A stretch of DNA of 64,000 bases from Parapusillimonas sp013416435. Lineage in GTDB: Bacteria; Pseudomonadota; Gammaproteobacteria; Burkholderiales; Burkholderiaceae_B. Position numbers and translations under genes: made by a program. Location of the stretch: NCBI RefSeq assembly GCF_052180245.1, contig NZ_CP197474.1, forward strand, positions 186,001 to 250,000, read 5' to 3'. This document shows positions 1 through 7,838 of this stretch, in pieces. Numbering within the stretch: the first letter of the stretch is position 1; each line of letters starts with the position of its first letter. The notes below the pieces were generated by a model, which did not search any database, was not told where the DNA came from, and saw nothing but the letters and a program-made list of their open reading frames with translations.

Positions 1-576
1 GTTTCCATCTTCCTGACAGGCTGCGGCTACAACGAAATCCAGCGCCTGGACGAGCAAGTGAAGACCACATGGTCGCAGACGCTGAACCAGTACGAGCGGC
101 GGGCTGAACTGATTCCGCAGCTGGTGAATTCAGTCAATGCCTACATGGTCAATGAACGCGCCATCCTGACGCAGGTCGCCGAGGCGAGGTCGAAAGTGGG
201 CACCATACAGGTGACGGCCAACGATCTGGACAATCCGGAACTCATGGAGCGGTTCACCGCGGCGCAAAGCCAATTGTCTTCGGCCTTGTCGCGCTTGATC
301 GCGGTTTCCGAGAACTACCCGCAACTCAAGAGCGATGGCCTGTTCCGCGACCTGATGACCCAGCTCGAAGGCACCGAGAATCGCATCGCCACCGAGCGCG
401 GGCGGTATGTGCAGGCGGTGCAGGAATACAATCTCATCGTGCGCCAGTTCCCGACGCTGATCACCGCCAAGATCTTCGGCTACCGCACCATGGAAAACTA
501 CGGCGTGTCCAAGCAGGACGAAATCACCAAGCGGCCCGAGGTCAATTTCACCTTGCCCGAGCCGGCCAAGCCCTGA
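1..576 (+). CDS. lemA: LemA family lipoprotein (5' end outside window)
   Basis: The frame is open from the first base, so the gene starts upstream of the window. The first codons give a hydrophobic stretch ending in the lipobox L-T-G-C (Cys codon at 22-24), as expected for a lipid-anchored LemA protein. It is followed by a helical domain with the family pattern W-x-x-V/T-x-N-Q-Y-x-R-R-x-x-L-I-P-x-L-V. The C-terminus (K-I-F-G-Y, then F-x-L-P-E-P) is also LemA-like. The molecular role of LemA is not established; the family often sits with TPM-domain proteins, as here. The next gene starts 25 bp downstream and the three genes to 2058 look like one operon. Confidence 0.9.
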   Translation, partial: VSIFLTGCGYNEIQRLDEQVKTTWSQTLNQYERRAELIPQLVNSVNAYMVNERAILTQVAEARSKVGTIQVTANDLDNPELMERFTAAQSQLSSALSRLIAVSENYPQLKSDGLFRDLMTQLEGTENRIATERGRYVQAVQEYNLIVRQFPTLITAKIFGYRTMENYGVSKQDEITKRPEVNFTLPEPAKP

Positions 577-601
577 AGCCGCTACGCCGTACGGAGGCCG
601 A

Positions 602-1537
602 ATGAAAGGCATCACCCATTTCGTCGCGTTTGCCCGCTGGCGGCACAGTCTTCTGCTTTGGCTGGCAGGCGTCTTTTTCCTGCTTTGCTCGCCTCTCCAC
701 GCGGCGCCGGTCGCCGTGCCCGAGCTCAAGAGCTGGGTCACCGATCAGACCGGCACGCTGGATTCCAACACGCGTTCGCACCTGGAGCAGGCGCTGTCCG
801 ACCTGGAAAAGCGCAAGGGCGCCCAGGTGGCGGTGCTGGTGGTGGGCACCACCGGCGAGGACACGGTGGAAAGCTACGCCAGGCGCGTGTTCGATCAATG
901 GCGCATCGGTCGCGCCAAGGTCGACGACGGCATCCTCTTCCTGGTGGCTAAGGATGATCGGCGCCTGCGCATCGAGGTGGGATACGGGCTGGAAGGCGCC
1001 GTGCCCGACTTGCTTGCGGGACGCATCATTCGCGAACAGGTGACGCCGCATTTTCGCAAGGGCGACTATGCGGGCGGCATCGTGGCGGGCGTGGACAGCT
1101 TGATCGCCCTGGTCGATGGCGAAGCGCTGCCGCCGCCTGCCGCCCCGGCCCAGTCCGGCGGCGCAGAAGGCGATGAGGAAGACGCCATGGTCATGCTGCT
1201 GCCTCTCGCCATCATGAGCTTCTTCATGCCCCCCGGATTTGCGGCGCTGGCCGTCGGCTTTTTCGTGGGCCTGATCTTCGGCAGCGTGCCCATCGGCATC
1301 GCAGGCGGAATCCTCGCGTTTTTCCTGAGCCGTATCGGACGCAAGTTCGGTGCGGGCGGGAAGGGCAGCCTGGGTCGCGCATCCCGTCGCGGCGGCGCCT
1401 TGGGCGGCGGGCTGGGTGGTGGCTTCGGGGGCGGTTTTGGCGGTGGCGGATTCGGCGGCGGAGGAGGCTTCGGCGGCGGATTCGGTGGTGGCGGCGGAGG
1501 CGGCAGCGGTGGCGGCGGCGCCTCGGGCAGCTGGTAG
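602..1537 (+). CDS. TPM-domain (YgcG-type) membrane protein with Gly-rich tail
   Basis: 311 aa. An N-terminal signal peptide ends near HAA at residues 33-35. A TPM domain follows at about 36-165 (V-T-D-Q-T-G-T-L-D near its start, then V-G-Y-G-L-E-G-x-x-P-D). Two hydrophobic segments lie at about 195-245, and the tail from about 252 is almost pure Gly with Phe/Ser. This is the usual YgcG/TPM_phosphatase plan: a periplasmic TPM domain anchored in the inner membrane. A purine-rich GGAGG lies just before the ATG. Function is unknown; the constant link with LemA suggests an envelope role. The very long Pro-rich ORF on the other strand is an artefact of the Gly codons. Confidence 0.85.
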   Translation: MKGITHFVAFARWRHSLLLWLAGVFFLLCSPLHAAPVAVPELKSWVTDQTGTLDSNTRSHLEQALSDLEKRKGAQVAVLVVGTTGEDTVESYARRVFDQWRIGRAKVDDGILFLVAKDDRRLRIEVGYGLEGAVPDLLAGRIIREQVTPHFRKGDYAGGIVAGVDSLIALVDGEALPPPAAPAQSGGAEGDEEDAMVMLLPLAIMSFFMPPGFAALAVGFFVGLIFGSVPIGIAGGILAFFLSRIGRKFGAGGKGSLGRASRRGGALGGGLGGGFGGGFGGGGFGGGGGFGGGFGGGGGGGSGGGGASGSW

Positions 1538-1554
1538 GCGGACGGAGGACGGCA

Positions 1555-2058
1555 GTGCGGCGCAAAGGCATCTGGAAAGAATTCACCGGCTGGGCCGGCC
1601 TGGAAGGGCAATGGCTGCGGCGCAAGCATTTCAGCCGCGAGACGCTTGCGCGCATCGCCGAGCGTATCCGTCAAAGCGAGCAAGACCACACGGGCGAACT
1701 CGTCGTGGCGGTCGAGGCGGTGACGCCCGCCCATGTTTCCAATTCAGAACAGCGTGCGCTGGAGGTCTTCGGACGGCTGCGCGTCTGGGACACGCCCTTG
1801 AACTCGGGCGTGCTGCTGTATCTTGCGCTCGACCGGCACCATATACAGATCATCGCCGACCGCGGCATCGCGGCGCCGGATGACTTGTGGGCCCAGGTAT
1901 GCGAGCGCCTGCAGGCGTCCCTGCGCGAAAACCAATACGCCGCGGGCATCCTGGCGGCGGTGGACGACATAGAGGCCATCCTGAAATCCCGGTCGCCGGC
2001 GCTGCCCAGCGGCGCAAACCATGTCAACGACCTGCCGGATGAGCTGGTGCTGTTGTAG
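1555..2058 (+). CDS. second TPM-domain protein, no signal peptide
   Basis: 167 aa, starting at GTG 1555, 17 bp after the previous stop, with GGAGGA upstream. It contains a short TPM-like domain (G-E-L-V-V-A-V-E-A near residue 45; A-D-R-G-I-A-A-P-D near 105; A-A-G-I-L-A-A-V-D near 140). It lacks a clear signal peptide or membrane segment, so it is probably cytoplasmic or peripheral. It completes a LemA-TPM-TPM trio seen in many proteobacteria. Biochemical function is unknown. The stop lies 13 bp before a palindrome cluster. Confidence 0.8.
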   Translation: MRRKGIWKEFTGWAGLEGQWLRRKHFSRETLARIAERIRQSEQDHTGELVVAVEAVTPAHVSNSEQRALEVFGRLRVWDTPLNSGVLLYLALDRHHIQIIADRGIAAPDDLWAQVCERLQASLRENQYAAGILAAVDDIEAILKSRSPALPSGANHVNDLPDELVLL

Positions 2059-2071
2059 GTTTGGCAGATTT

Positions 2072-2152
2072 GGGGCCAGACCCCGTACGGGGTCTGACCC
2101 CCCTCCACAGATGAACGATTATGGGGTCGGACCCCGTACGGGGTCCGACCCC
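2072..2152. repeat. REP-like palindrome cluster 1 (2 copies)
   Basis: Copies at 2072-2101 (left arm GGGGCCAGACCCC) and 2123-2152 (arms GGGGTCGGACCCC and GGGGTCCGACCCC, core GTAC). It lies between two convergent genes; the second copy encodes the last ten or so residues of the DUF3482 GTPase. The second copy shows a compensated A-to-G / T-to-C change in its arms. Confidence 0.95.
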
Positions 2153-3525
2153 TCCAGATGTTCCGCCAAGGCCCGCAGGACTTCGTGCCGCCTGCCGTTG
2201 GCCTGGTAATCATCCGCCAGCGTCGACCACTGCGGCTGGCTGCGTGCTTCCTTGAGCGCATCGGGCAGCGAGCCTTCCCGCCAGGTGTCCAGTGCCGGCG
2301 TGTCCTTCAGCTCGATGGGCGCCTGGGCGGCATGCCCGCGGCGTTCCAGCGACTGTACCAGGCCGAGCTGCCGCATGGCCAGCAGGCGCAGGACCGCGTC
2401 GTCCACGCTGATTTCCTGGAAGCCCTTCAGCCGCCCCAGCAGCCGTTTCCCGAACTTGTCCACGCCTTGCCACAACCCTCCCGCGGCGGCGCCGATGACG
2501 GTGGCGGCGCCCAGGCTGATCCCCGCCATGAACACGTCCAGCGTGGCGCCCGCCATTGCGCCCGCCGCCATCCCTTTGCCGACGTGAATCCCCATATCCT
2601 TCAAGGCCTGGGGGTGGAACAGGTCCATGCCCCATCTTTCGCCCTGCAGGGGCAGGGTATGGGCGGGAAAGTCCCGGCTGCTGAAGTTGTAGCGTTTCAG
2701 CAGCGCCTGCACGCAGTCGTTCTCGCGGTCTCGGATGCGCCGCCGCAGCGACTCGGTTGCCTTCTTGAGCGACGCCTCGTCGGGCTCAGCGCTGATCCGC
2801 AAGGATGCCGCGTCGATCAGCAATTCCGCGATCATGCGCAAGGCATCCGAATGACGGATCCCGCGCTGTGTGACGACGTCGGACCTGAGCGTATGCAAGC
2901 GTCCGGCATGCTGATCCATCAGCAGCGCGAGCTTGTCGTAAAGCTGTGTCTCCCCATCCAGCGCGGGCGCGATCGTGTCGAATTCCACGATGGCGTGCAG
3001 CCCCAGGCGGGACAGCGCCTCCCGCCAGGCTCCGAGGCGCTGGTCGGGGCTGTGCGTGAAGTTCAGCACCGGCAGCAGAGGATGCCCGCAGCTGGCAAGC
3101 AGGGCGAGTTCATCCTTGTGCTTGCCCAGTACGGGGTCGCGGACGTCGACTACATACAGGCCCGCGTCGCATTCCAGCAGCTTGCGCAAAACGCGCGCCT
3201 CCTGTTCGAAGCGCCGTTTGCTTTCCGGGCTTTGCAGAAAGCGCCGGATGCGCTCCGGGCCGTCGAGGCGCTGGCTGGGCGGTGCGAGCTGGTCGATGTA
3301 GTCGAGCAGGGCCATGCCGTCTTCCAGGCCGGGGGTGTCGAAGAGCTCGACCGCCACGACGCCGTCGACGAGCAGGCGGGCGCCTTCGACATGGCGTGTG
3401 GTCCCCGGACTGTCTTCGACATGCCCGAACCCCGGATTGCGCGTCAAGGTGCGCAGCAGCGAGGTTTTGCCGGTATTGGTATGGCCGACCACGGCCAGGC
3501 GCAAAGGGGTCTCAGGGCTGGACAT
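2119..3525 (-). CDS. GTPase with DUF3482 domain
   Basis: 468 aa. The N-terminal GTPase domain has G1 G-H-T-N-T-G-K-T at residues 14-21, threonines at 42-43 as G2, and G3 D-T-P-G at 63-66. The G4 position appears as N-F-T-H instead of NKxD, so guanine specificity is uncertain. The middle and C-terminal DUF3482 part has a Gly/Ala-rich amphipathic stretch (A-G-A-M-A-G-A-T-L-D) that may insert in membrane. It overlaps the upstream DUF2868 gene by 14 bp, so translation is probably coupled. The last residues, S-D-P-V-R-G-P-T-P, are encoded by a palindrome copy, so the original stop was probably further upstream. Function unknown. Confidence 0.85.
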   Translation of the reverse strand: MSSPETPLRLAVVGHTNTGKTSLLRTLTRNPGFGHVEDSPGTTRHVEGARLLVDGVVAVELFDTPGLEDGMALLDYIDQLAPPSQRLDGPERIRRFLQSPESKRRFEQEARVLRKLLECDAGLYVVDVRDPVLGKHKDELALLASCGHPLLPVLNFTHSPDQRLGAWREALSRLGLHAIVEFDTIAPALDGETQLYDKLALLMDQHAGRLHTLRSDVVTQRGIRHSDALRMIAELLIDAASLRISAEPDEASLKKATESLRRRIRDRENDCVQALLKRYNFSSRDFPAHTLPLQGERWGMDLFHPQALKDMGIHVGKGMAAGAMAGATLDVFMAGISLGAATVIGAAAGGLWQGVDKFGKRLLGRLKGFQEISVDDAVLRLLAMRQLGLVQSLERRGHAAQAPIELKDTPALDTWREGSLPDALKEARSQPQWSTLADDYQANGRRHEVLRALAEHLEGSDPVRGPTP

Positions 3526-4972
3526 GGGTGTGATCCGCGGAAACGTCGTGGTTCTCGGGCGACGCGAGCCAGATCAGGCCGCTGGAGAGATCGTCGTGCA
3601 CGGCCTCCGCGGCGAAACCCGCCAGACTCAGCTTCTCGTGCCAGGCCGCGGCCCGCGCATGGGAGCGCTCGCCGGCCTGCCCGGGACTGATCAGCGCGAC
3701 ATGCGCATGGCGGGCCAGGCTGCCTAGCTCCGAAAGCAATGCGATCGTACCCCGGTCGGGCGTCTGGCTGGCATCGCAAGCCAGCAGCAGGCGCCTTGCG
3801 GTATGGCGCTGCAGGCGTTCAAGGATTTGATGCCGTTGCGACCGGCTGTCGATGACGCCCAGGTCGCTGATGCCGTCCGGCAAGGCGGCGGGCGGCCAAG
3901 GGATGTCGGTGGGAAGCTCGATGCCCAGGACGGCGTATTGAATGGCCGGGGTTGCAGCGGTATCGAGGGGTTGGACGCTGGCCTGGTAGCCGTCCGTGGC
4001 GGCGCTGTCTATTCCCGTCGTCTCGCTGGAAGGGTCCAGGCGGTCACGTAATTCGGCATAGCCCGGCAGCGTGGTGTCGACGGCCAGGCCGCGCAGCCGC
4101 CGGCGCGTCATGTAAAGGCTGAGACCCAGTCCGGCCAGGCGCGGCAGCAGGCCATAGACCACTACGCAGCCGATCAGCCATCCCGACCACAGCGTCATGG
4201 CGCTTTCGGGCAAGGTCTGCAGGCCGTCGCTGGCCCTGATGATCTCTGGGGACGGCATGGAGAATCCCAGGAGCGAGGGCAGCCATCCCAGCGCCGATGT
4301 GAGCCCGACGAAGGTGTCTGGCGACAGCAGGGTGGTTTCCCAGTTGAAGCCGTAGCGGCGTGCGGACAGAATCGCCAGCATGCAGGCCAGCGCCCCCATG
4401 AACGCCAGGACCCAGACCGCGTGGCTGACGGCGCCCAACAGCCAGCGCAGGGCATGTTGCCGGCTGAGCAGCTCTGCCAGCGCGCGGGGCGCGAGAGCCG
4501 CATCCGGCCCCCGCGCCAGCTTGCGCGTCAGCCATAGCCAGGACTCGCCCAGCCAGGAACCGGCATGATCGGAGCGGATCAGGAAGCTGCTCAGCCAGAA
4601 CAGGTAGGCCAGCGTGTTGACACCCAGCAAGGCAACCAGGGCGAGCAGGATATTGACCGAGCGGCTGCCATCGCCCAGCGCGCCCAGCGCCGCGCCTATG
4701 CCCGCCAGCAGGCCGGCGATGAGCAGGCCGAGCAAAGCCGCGCGCGACGCGCTGGTCCACTTGCCTAGGACCTGGTCGAGCTTCTCGCGTTCGGCCAGGT
4801 AGCGCGCCCGCAAGAGCAAGCGGGGAGCGAAGCCACGGCGTTCGGCGCGAGCCTTCCGATTTTCCCGGGCGTCTTCCAAAGGGCCCCACAGGGCTTCGCG
4901 CAGGCGCAGGGTTTCTGCCAGCCAATGCGCCTTGAATCCGTCATTAACGGCCGTGCTGTGCGGGTCAGGCAT
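3512..4972 (-). CDS. DUF2868 integral membrane protein
   Basis: 486 aa. It has several hydrophobic segments: about 80-130 (A-A-L-L-G-L-L-I-A-G-L-L, then I-L-L-A-L-V-A-L-L-G-V), a pair near 180-205, and one near 265-290 (W-L-I-G-C-V-V-V-Y-G-L-L-P). The C-terminal soluble part resembles a Rossmann-type sensor region (L-L-L-A-C-D-A-S-Q-T-P-D-R-G-T). It matches the DUF2868 family, which is usually encoded directly upstream of a DUF3482 GTPase, as here. It overlaps the DUF1232 gene by 8 bp at its start and the GTPase by 14 bp at its end. No function is known; a membrane partner of the GTPase is an inference from the conserved pairing. Confidence 0.8.
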   Translation of the reverse strand: MPDPHSTAVNDGFKAHWLAETLRLREALWGPLEDARENRKARAERRGFAPRLLLRARYLAEREKLDQVLGKWTSASRAALLGLLIAGLLAGIGAALGALGDGSRSVNILLALVALLGVNTLAYLFWLSSFLIRSDHAGSWLGESWLWLTRKLARGPDAALAPRALAELLSRQHALRWLLGAVSHAVWVLAFMGALACMLAILSARRYGFNWETTLLSPDTFVGLTSALGWLPSLLGFSMPSPEIIRASDGLQTLPESAMTLWSGWLIGCVVVYGLLPRLAGLGLSLYMTRRRLRGLAVDTTLPGYAELRDRLDPSSETTGIDSAATDGYQASVQPLDTAATPAIQYAVLGIELPTDIPWPPAALPDGISDLGVIDSRSQRHQILERLQRHTARRLLLACDASQTPDRGTIALLSELGSLARHAHVALISPGQAGERSHARAAAWHEKLSLAGFAAEAVHDDLSSGLIWLASPENHDVSADHTHVQP

Positions 4973-5333
4973 CCGTATAGGCGGGGCGGTCAGGTGCTTT
5001 GAACCATTGGTCGAGCTTTTGCTGTGCCTGGGCCTTCACGTCGGGCGTGATATAGAAGGCGACGGTGGCCAGGGCGGCCGCCATGACGCTGAGGTCGTCG
5101 GTGTAGCCCAGCACGGGCGCCAGATCGGGGATGGCGTCCAGGGGAAGGATGAAGTAGCCCAGCGCACCGTAAATGACGCGCTTGGCCCATTTGGGCGTAA
5201 GAGGGCTTTGGACGGCGTAATACAGGTACAACGCCTTTTCGAGCGTCTCGCGGCCGATGGAGCGCGCGCGCGGACCGAGTTTCTGCCAAAAACCCTTTTT
5301 CGTGAATAGCGACTGGTAGCGGGTTGTGTCCAT
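4965..5333 (-). CDS. YkvA family (DUF1232) small membrane protein
   Basis: 122 aa. It contains the DUF1232 signature L-x-x-A-x-x-L-Y-Y and the diagnostic G-A-L-G-Y-F-I-L-P-x-D-A-I-P-D at about residues 55-70, followed by D-D-L-S-V-M-A-A-A. It heads the DUF1232-DUF2868-DUF3482 operon on the minus strand and overlaps the next gene by 8 bp. The family is uncharacterised; small transmembrane helices are predicted around the LPxDxIPD motif. The 5' side is a palindrome-rich intergenic region. Confidence 0.85.
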   Translation of the reverse strand: MDTTRYQSLFTKKGFWQKLGPRARSIGRETLEKALYLYYAVQSPLTPKWAKRVIYGALGYFILPLDAIPDLAPVLGYTDDLSVMAAALATVAFYITPDVKAQAQQKLDQWFKAPDRPAYTDA

Positions 5334-5367
5334 ATGCTTGAGATTCGGCGTTTGATCCGGGGAGGGC

Positions 5368-5549
5368 GGGGTCGGACCCCGTACGGGGTCCGACCCCCAT
5401 AACTGGGATCATGGGGTCGAATTCCCCAAAATCAAGGGGTCAGACCCCGCATGGGGTCTGACCCCAGCCGCAGATTTTTGACCCCGACTGGAGTCTGACC
5501 CCAAGCCGCGGATTTTTCAGGGGACAGACCCGTTACGGGGTCTGTCCCC
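5368..5549. repeat. REP-like palindrome cluster 2 (3 full, 1 partial)
   Basis: Full copies at 5368-5397 (GG/CC arm variant), 5436-5465 (core GCAT) and 5520-5549 (variant GGGGACAGACCC with matching TCTGTCCCC). A degraded copy lies at about 5480-5502. The last two are preceded by the same short spacer, AGCCGC(A/G)GATTTTT, pointing to local tandem duplication. The cluster starts 34 bp upstream of the ykvA-like start and ends 32 bp beyond the 3' end of the YeaQ-like gene. Confidence 0.95.
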
Positions 5550-5581
5550 TGACCGCGAAAACAGGCCCGGCCCCGATGAAA

Positions 5582-5830
5582 CTAGCGTTTTTTTGCAATA
5601 AAGCCCACGACAAACAAGACGATGATCGCGCCGACGATGGACCCGATCCAGCCCGCGCCTTCGCCGGGTTCATAGAAGCCGAGGGCGCCGCCCAGATAAC
5701 CGGCGACGATGGAACCGACAATACCCAGGATGATGGTCATGATGATGCCCAGCTTCTGATCGCCGGGCATGAGAGCCCGGGCCAGCAGGCCGACAATGAA
5801 TCCGACGATGATCATGCTGATGATGCCCAT
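5582..5830 (-). CDS. GlsB/YeaQ/YmgE family small membrane protein
   Basis: 82 aa starting at M-G-I-I-S-M-I-I-V-G-F. The ATG at 5828-5830 is preceded by AAGGAAAG, a good ribosome binding site, so I prefer it to the upstream in-frame start at 5884. Three hydrophobic glycine-rich helices fill the protein (I-V-G-F-I-V-G-L-L-A-R, then I-I-M-T-I-I-L-G-I-V-G-S, then I-G-S-I-V-G-A-I-I-V-L-F). This is the transglycosylase-associated / YeaQ family, often stress-induced; no enzymatic role is proven. Confidence 0.85.
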   Translation of the reverse strand: MGIISMIIVGFIVGLLARALMPGDQKLGIIMTIILGIVGSIVAGYLGGALGFYEPGEGAGWIGSIVGAIIVLFVVGFIAKKR

Positions 5831-5959
5831 GTTTGCTTTCCTTATCAGAGTCCAGGATGATGAAACGGCGCACGGCTGATTCATTCGCCATCATAGGGAC
5901 GGAAGGCGGGCGAGTCCAGCGCCAATTCGCGATTTTCGTTTCCGGGTGTTAAGGGTTGA

Positions 5960-6081
5960 GGGGTCAGACCCCGAATGGGGTCTGACCCCATCCAAGAATG
6001 TGCAGGGGGCCGGAGGGTCAGACCCACGGGTCTGACCCCATCCAGATGAAGGGGGTCAGACCCCGTACGGGGTCTGACCCC
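5960..6081. repeat. REP-like palindrome cluster 3 (2 full, 1 short)
   Basis: Full copies at 5960-5989 (core GAAT, so the centre is no longer self-complementary) and 6052-6081 (canonical GTAC core). A shortened copy lies at 6015-6039. The cluster ends 15 bp from the stop of the peptide ABC ATPase. The rest of 5831-6095 holds no gene that I can support. Confidence 0.95.
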
Positions 6082-6095
6082 GCGCGACCCCGCGC

Positions 6096-7829
6096 CTACG
6101 CTTCCACTTCCAGTCCTTCCCGCGACAGGTAGTCGAGGGTGGGCATGAGCGAAAGCAGGTGGCGGGAGTATTCGTGCCGGGGCGCGGAGAACAGCGTTTC
6201 GGTGTCGGCGACTTCCAGGAGCTCGCCATGGCGCATGACGCCCACGCGGTCGCACATCTGCCGGATGACCGGCAGGTCGTGGCTGATGAACAGAATGGTG
6301 AGGCCCAGTGATTCCTGCAAGTCCTTGAGCAGGTTCAGGATCTGGGCCTGGATGGAGACGTCCAGCGCGGAGGTGGGCTCGTCGCAGATCAGGAAGCGCG
6401 GCCGGGTGGCGAGTGCGCGCGCGATGCAGATGCGCTGGCGCTGTCCGCCCGAGAACTCGTGGGGAAAGCGGCTAAGCGCCTGCTTGCCCAGTCCGACATA
6501 ATCCAGCAGGCCGCTGACGATGCGGCGGGTTTCCGCTTCGGTGGGCGCCAGCTTGTGGAAGCGTATGGGTTCGGCCACGATGTCCAGGATGCGCATGCGG
6601 GGATTCAGCGACGAGAACGGATCCTGGAACACCATCTGTATCTGCTTGCGAAAATTCCACAGGACGGCTTTGTCGCTCGACTGGGTGATATTGACGCCGT
6701 CGAACATCACCGAGCCGCCGCTGGCCTGGTACAGCCCCGAAATGAGCCGGGCGACGGTCGATTTGCCCGAGCCGGACTCGCCCACCAGCCCGAAGACTTC
6801 CCCTTCCTTGATCGCGAAGCTGACGTCGCGGACGGCGTCCAGCAGGACGCGGTGCTTCTTGATCAGCGATGACTTGAGCACGAAACGCATGCCCAGGTTC
6901 CGGGCTTCGACCAGGGGTCTTTCCTTGTGGTGCTCGTAGCCGTATTGCTGGTTCATCCAGGCCTTCGCGGCGGCGAGGTCGTCGGTGACGGTGGTTTCGG
7001 CCACGTCTTCGATGTAGGTCACCATGGGAAAGCGCCGCAGCTTGATGTCGGACCGCGGCACGGCCGAGATGAGGCTCTTGGTGTACCGGTGGCGCGGCGA
7101 ACCAAGAACCTGCCGGGTCGGGCCTTCCTCGACCAGCTTGCCCCGGTACAGCACCGCCACCCGGTCGGTGATCTCCGCGATCACGCCCATGTCGTGGGTG
7201 ATGAGGATCATGCCCATTTGCTTCTCTTTGCACAGCTTGCGCAAGAGATCGAGAATCTGGGCCTGTATGGAAACATCCAGTGCCGTGGTCGGCTCGTCGG
7301 CGATGATGACTTCGGGCTCGCAGCACAGCGCCAGCGCGATCACCACGCGCTGCCGCATGCCGCCTGAAAACTGATGAGGGTATTGCTCCAGGCGCAGCTC
7401 GGGCTGGTCTATGCCCACGCTTTCAAGCAACTGCACGGCGCGTTGCCTGGCCTGCTCGTGCGAAAGATGCAAGTGCACCTGCATGGTTTCGGTCAGCTGG
7501 CTTTCTATCGTTTGCAACGGATCCAGAGACGTGAGCGGATCCTGGAAGATCATGCCGATGCGCCGGCCCCGCACACGGCGGAAGGCGGGACGCGGCAGGT
7601 TGTCGATGCGTTCTTCGTTCAGGTACACCTGGCCGTCCGTCATGCGGCCCGGGTGTTCCAGCAGCCCGATGACGGCATTGCCGATGGTCGACTTGCCCGC
7701 GCCCGACTCGCCCACGACGCCCAGGATTTCTCCTTTTTCCACCGCGAGCGTGACGTCCTGTATGGCCTTGAGCGTGCCGCGCCTGCCGGCGAACTCGATA
7801 TGCAGATTCTTGATGTCCAGTAATGCCAT
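6096..7829 (-). CDS. peptide ABC transporter, fused double ATPase (DppDF / YejF-like)
   Basis: 577 aa from ATG 7829; a GTG nine bases upstream (7838) directly follows the permease stop and is an alternative start. Two complete ABC domains are in tandem. The first has Walker A G-E-S-G-A-G-K-S near residue 40, signature F-S-G-G-M-R-Q-R and Walker B V-I-I-A-D-E-P-T. The second has Walker A G-E-S-G-S-G-K-S, signature F-S-G-G-Q-R-Q-R and Walker B F-L-I-C-D-E-P-T. It energises uptake with the two permeases and the binding protein transcribed just upstream. Fused ATPases of this kind occur in peptide, glutathione (GsiA) and microcin (YejF) importers; the substrate cannot be read from the sequence. 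Confidence 0.9.
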   Translation of the reverse strand: MALLDIKNLHIEFAGRRGTLKAIQDVTLAVEKGEILGVVGESGAGKSTIGNAVIGLLEHPGRMTDGQVYLNEERIDNLPRPAFRRVRGRRIGMIFQDPLTSLDPLQTIESQLTETMQVHLHLSHEQARQRAVQLLESVGIDQPELRLEQYPHQFSGGMRQRVVIALALCCEPEVIIADEPTTALDVSIQAQILDLLRKLCKEKQMGMILITHDMGVIAEITDRVAVLYRGKLVEEGPTRQVLGSPRHRYTKSLISAVPRSDIKLRRFPMVTYIEDVAETTVTDDLAAAKAWMNQQYGYEHHKERPLVEARNLGMRFVLKSSLIKKHRVLLDAVRDVSFAIKEGEVFGLVGESGSGKSTVARLISGLYQASGGSVMFDGVNITQSSDKAVLWNFRKQIQMVFQDPFSSLNPRMRILDIVAEPIRFHKLAPTEAETRRIVSGLLDYVGLGKQALSRFPHEFSGGQRQRICIARALATRPRFLICDEPTSALDVSIQAQILNLLKDLQESLGLTILFISHDLPVIRQMCDRVGVMRHGELLEVADTETLFSAPRHEYSRHLLSLMPTLDYLSREGLEVEA

Positions 7830-7838
7830 GCGATTCAC

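Noticed and set aside
1066..1734. Proline-rich minus-strand ORF opposite the TPM protein
   Set aside because: Simple mirror of the glycine-rich tail of the sense gene.
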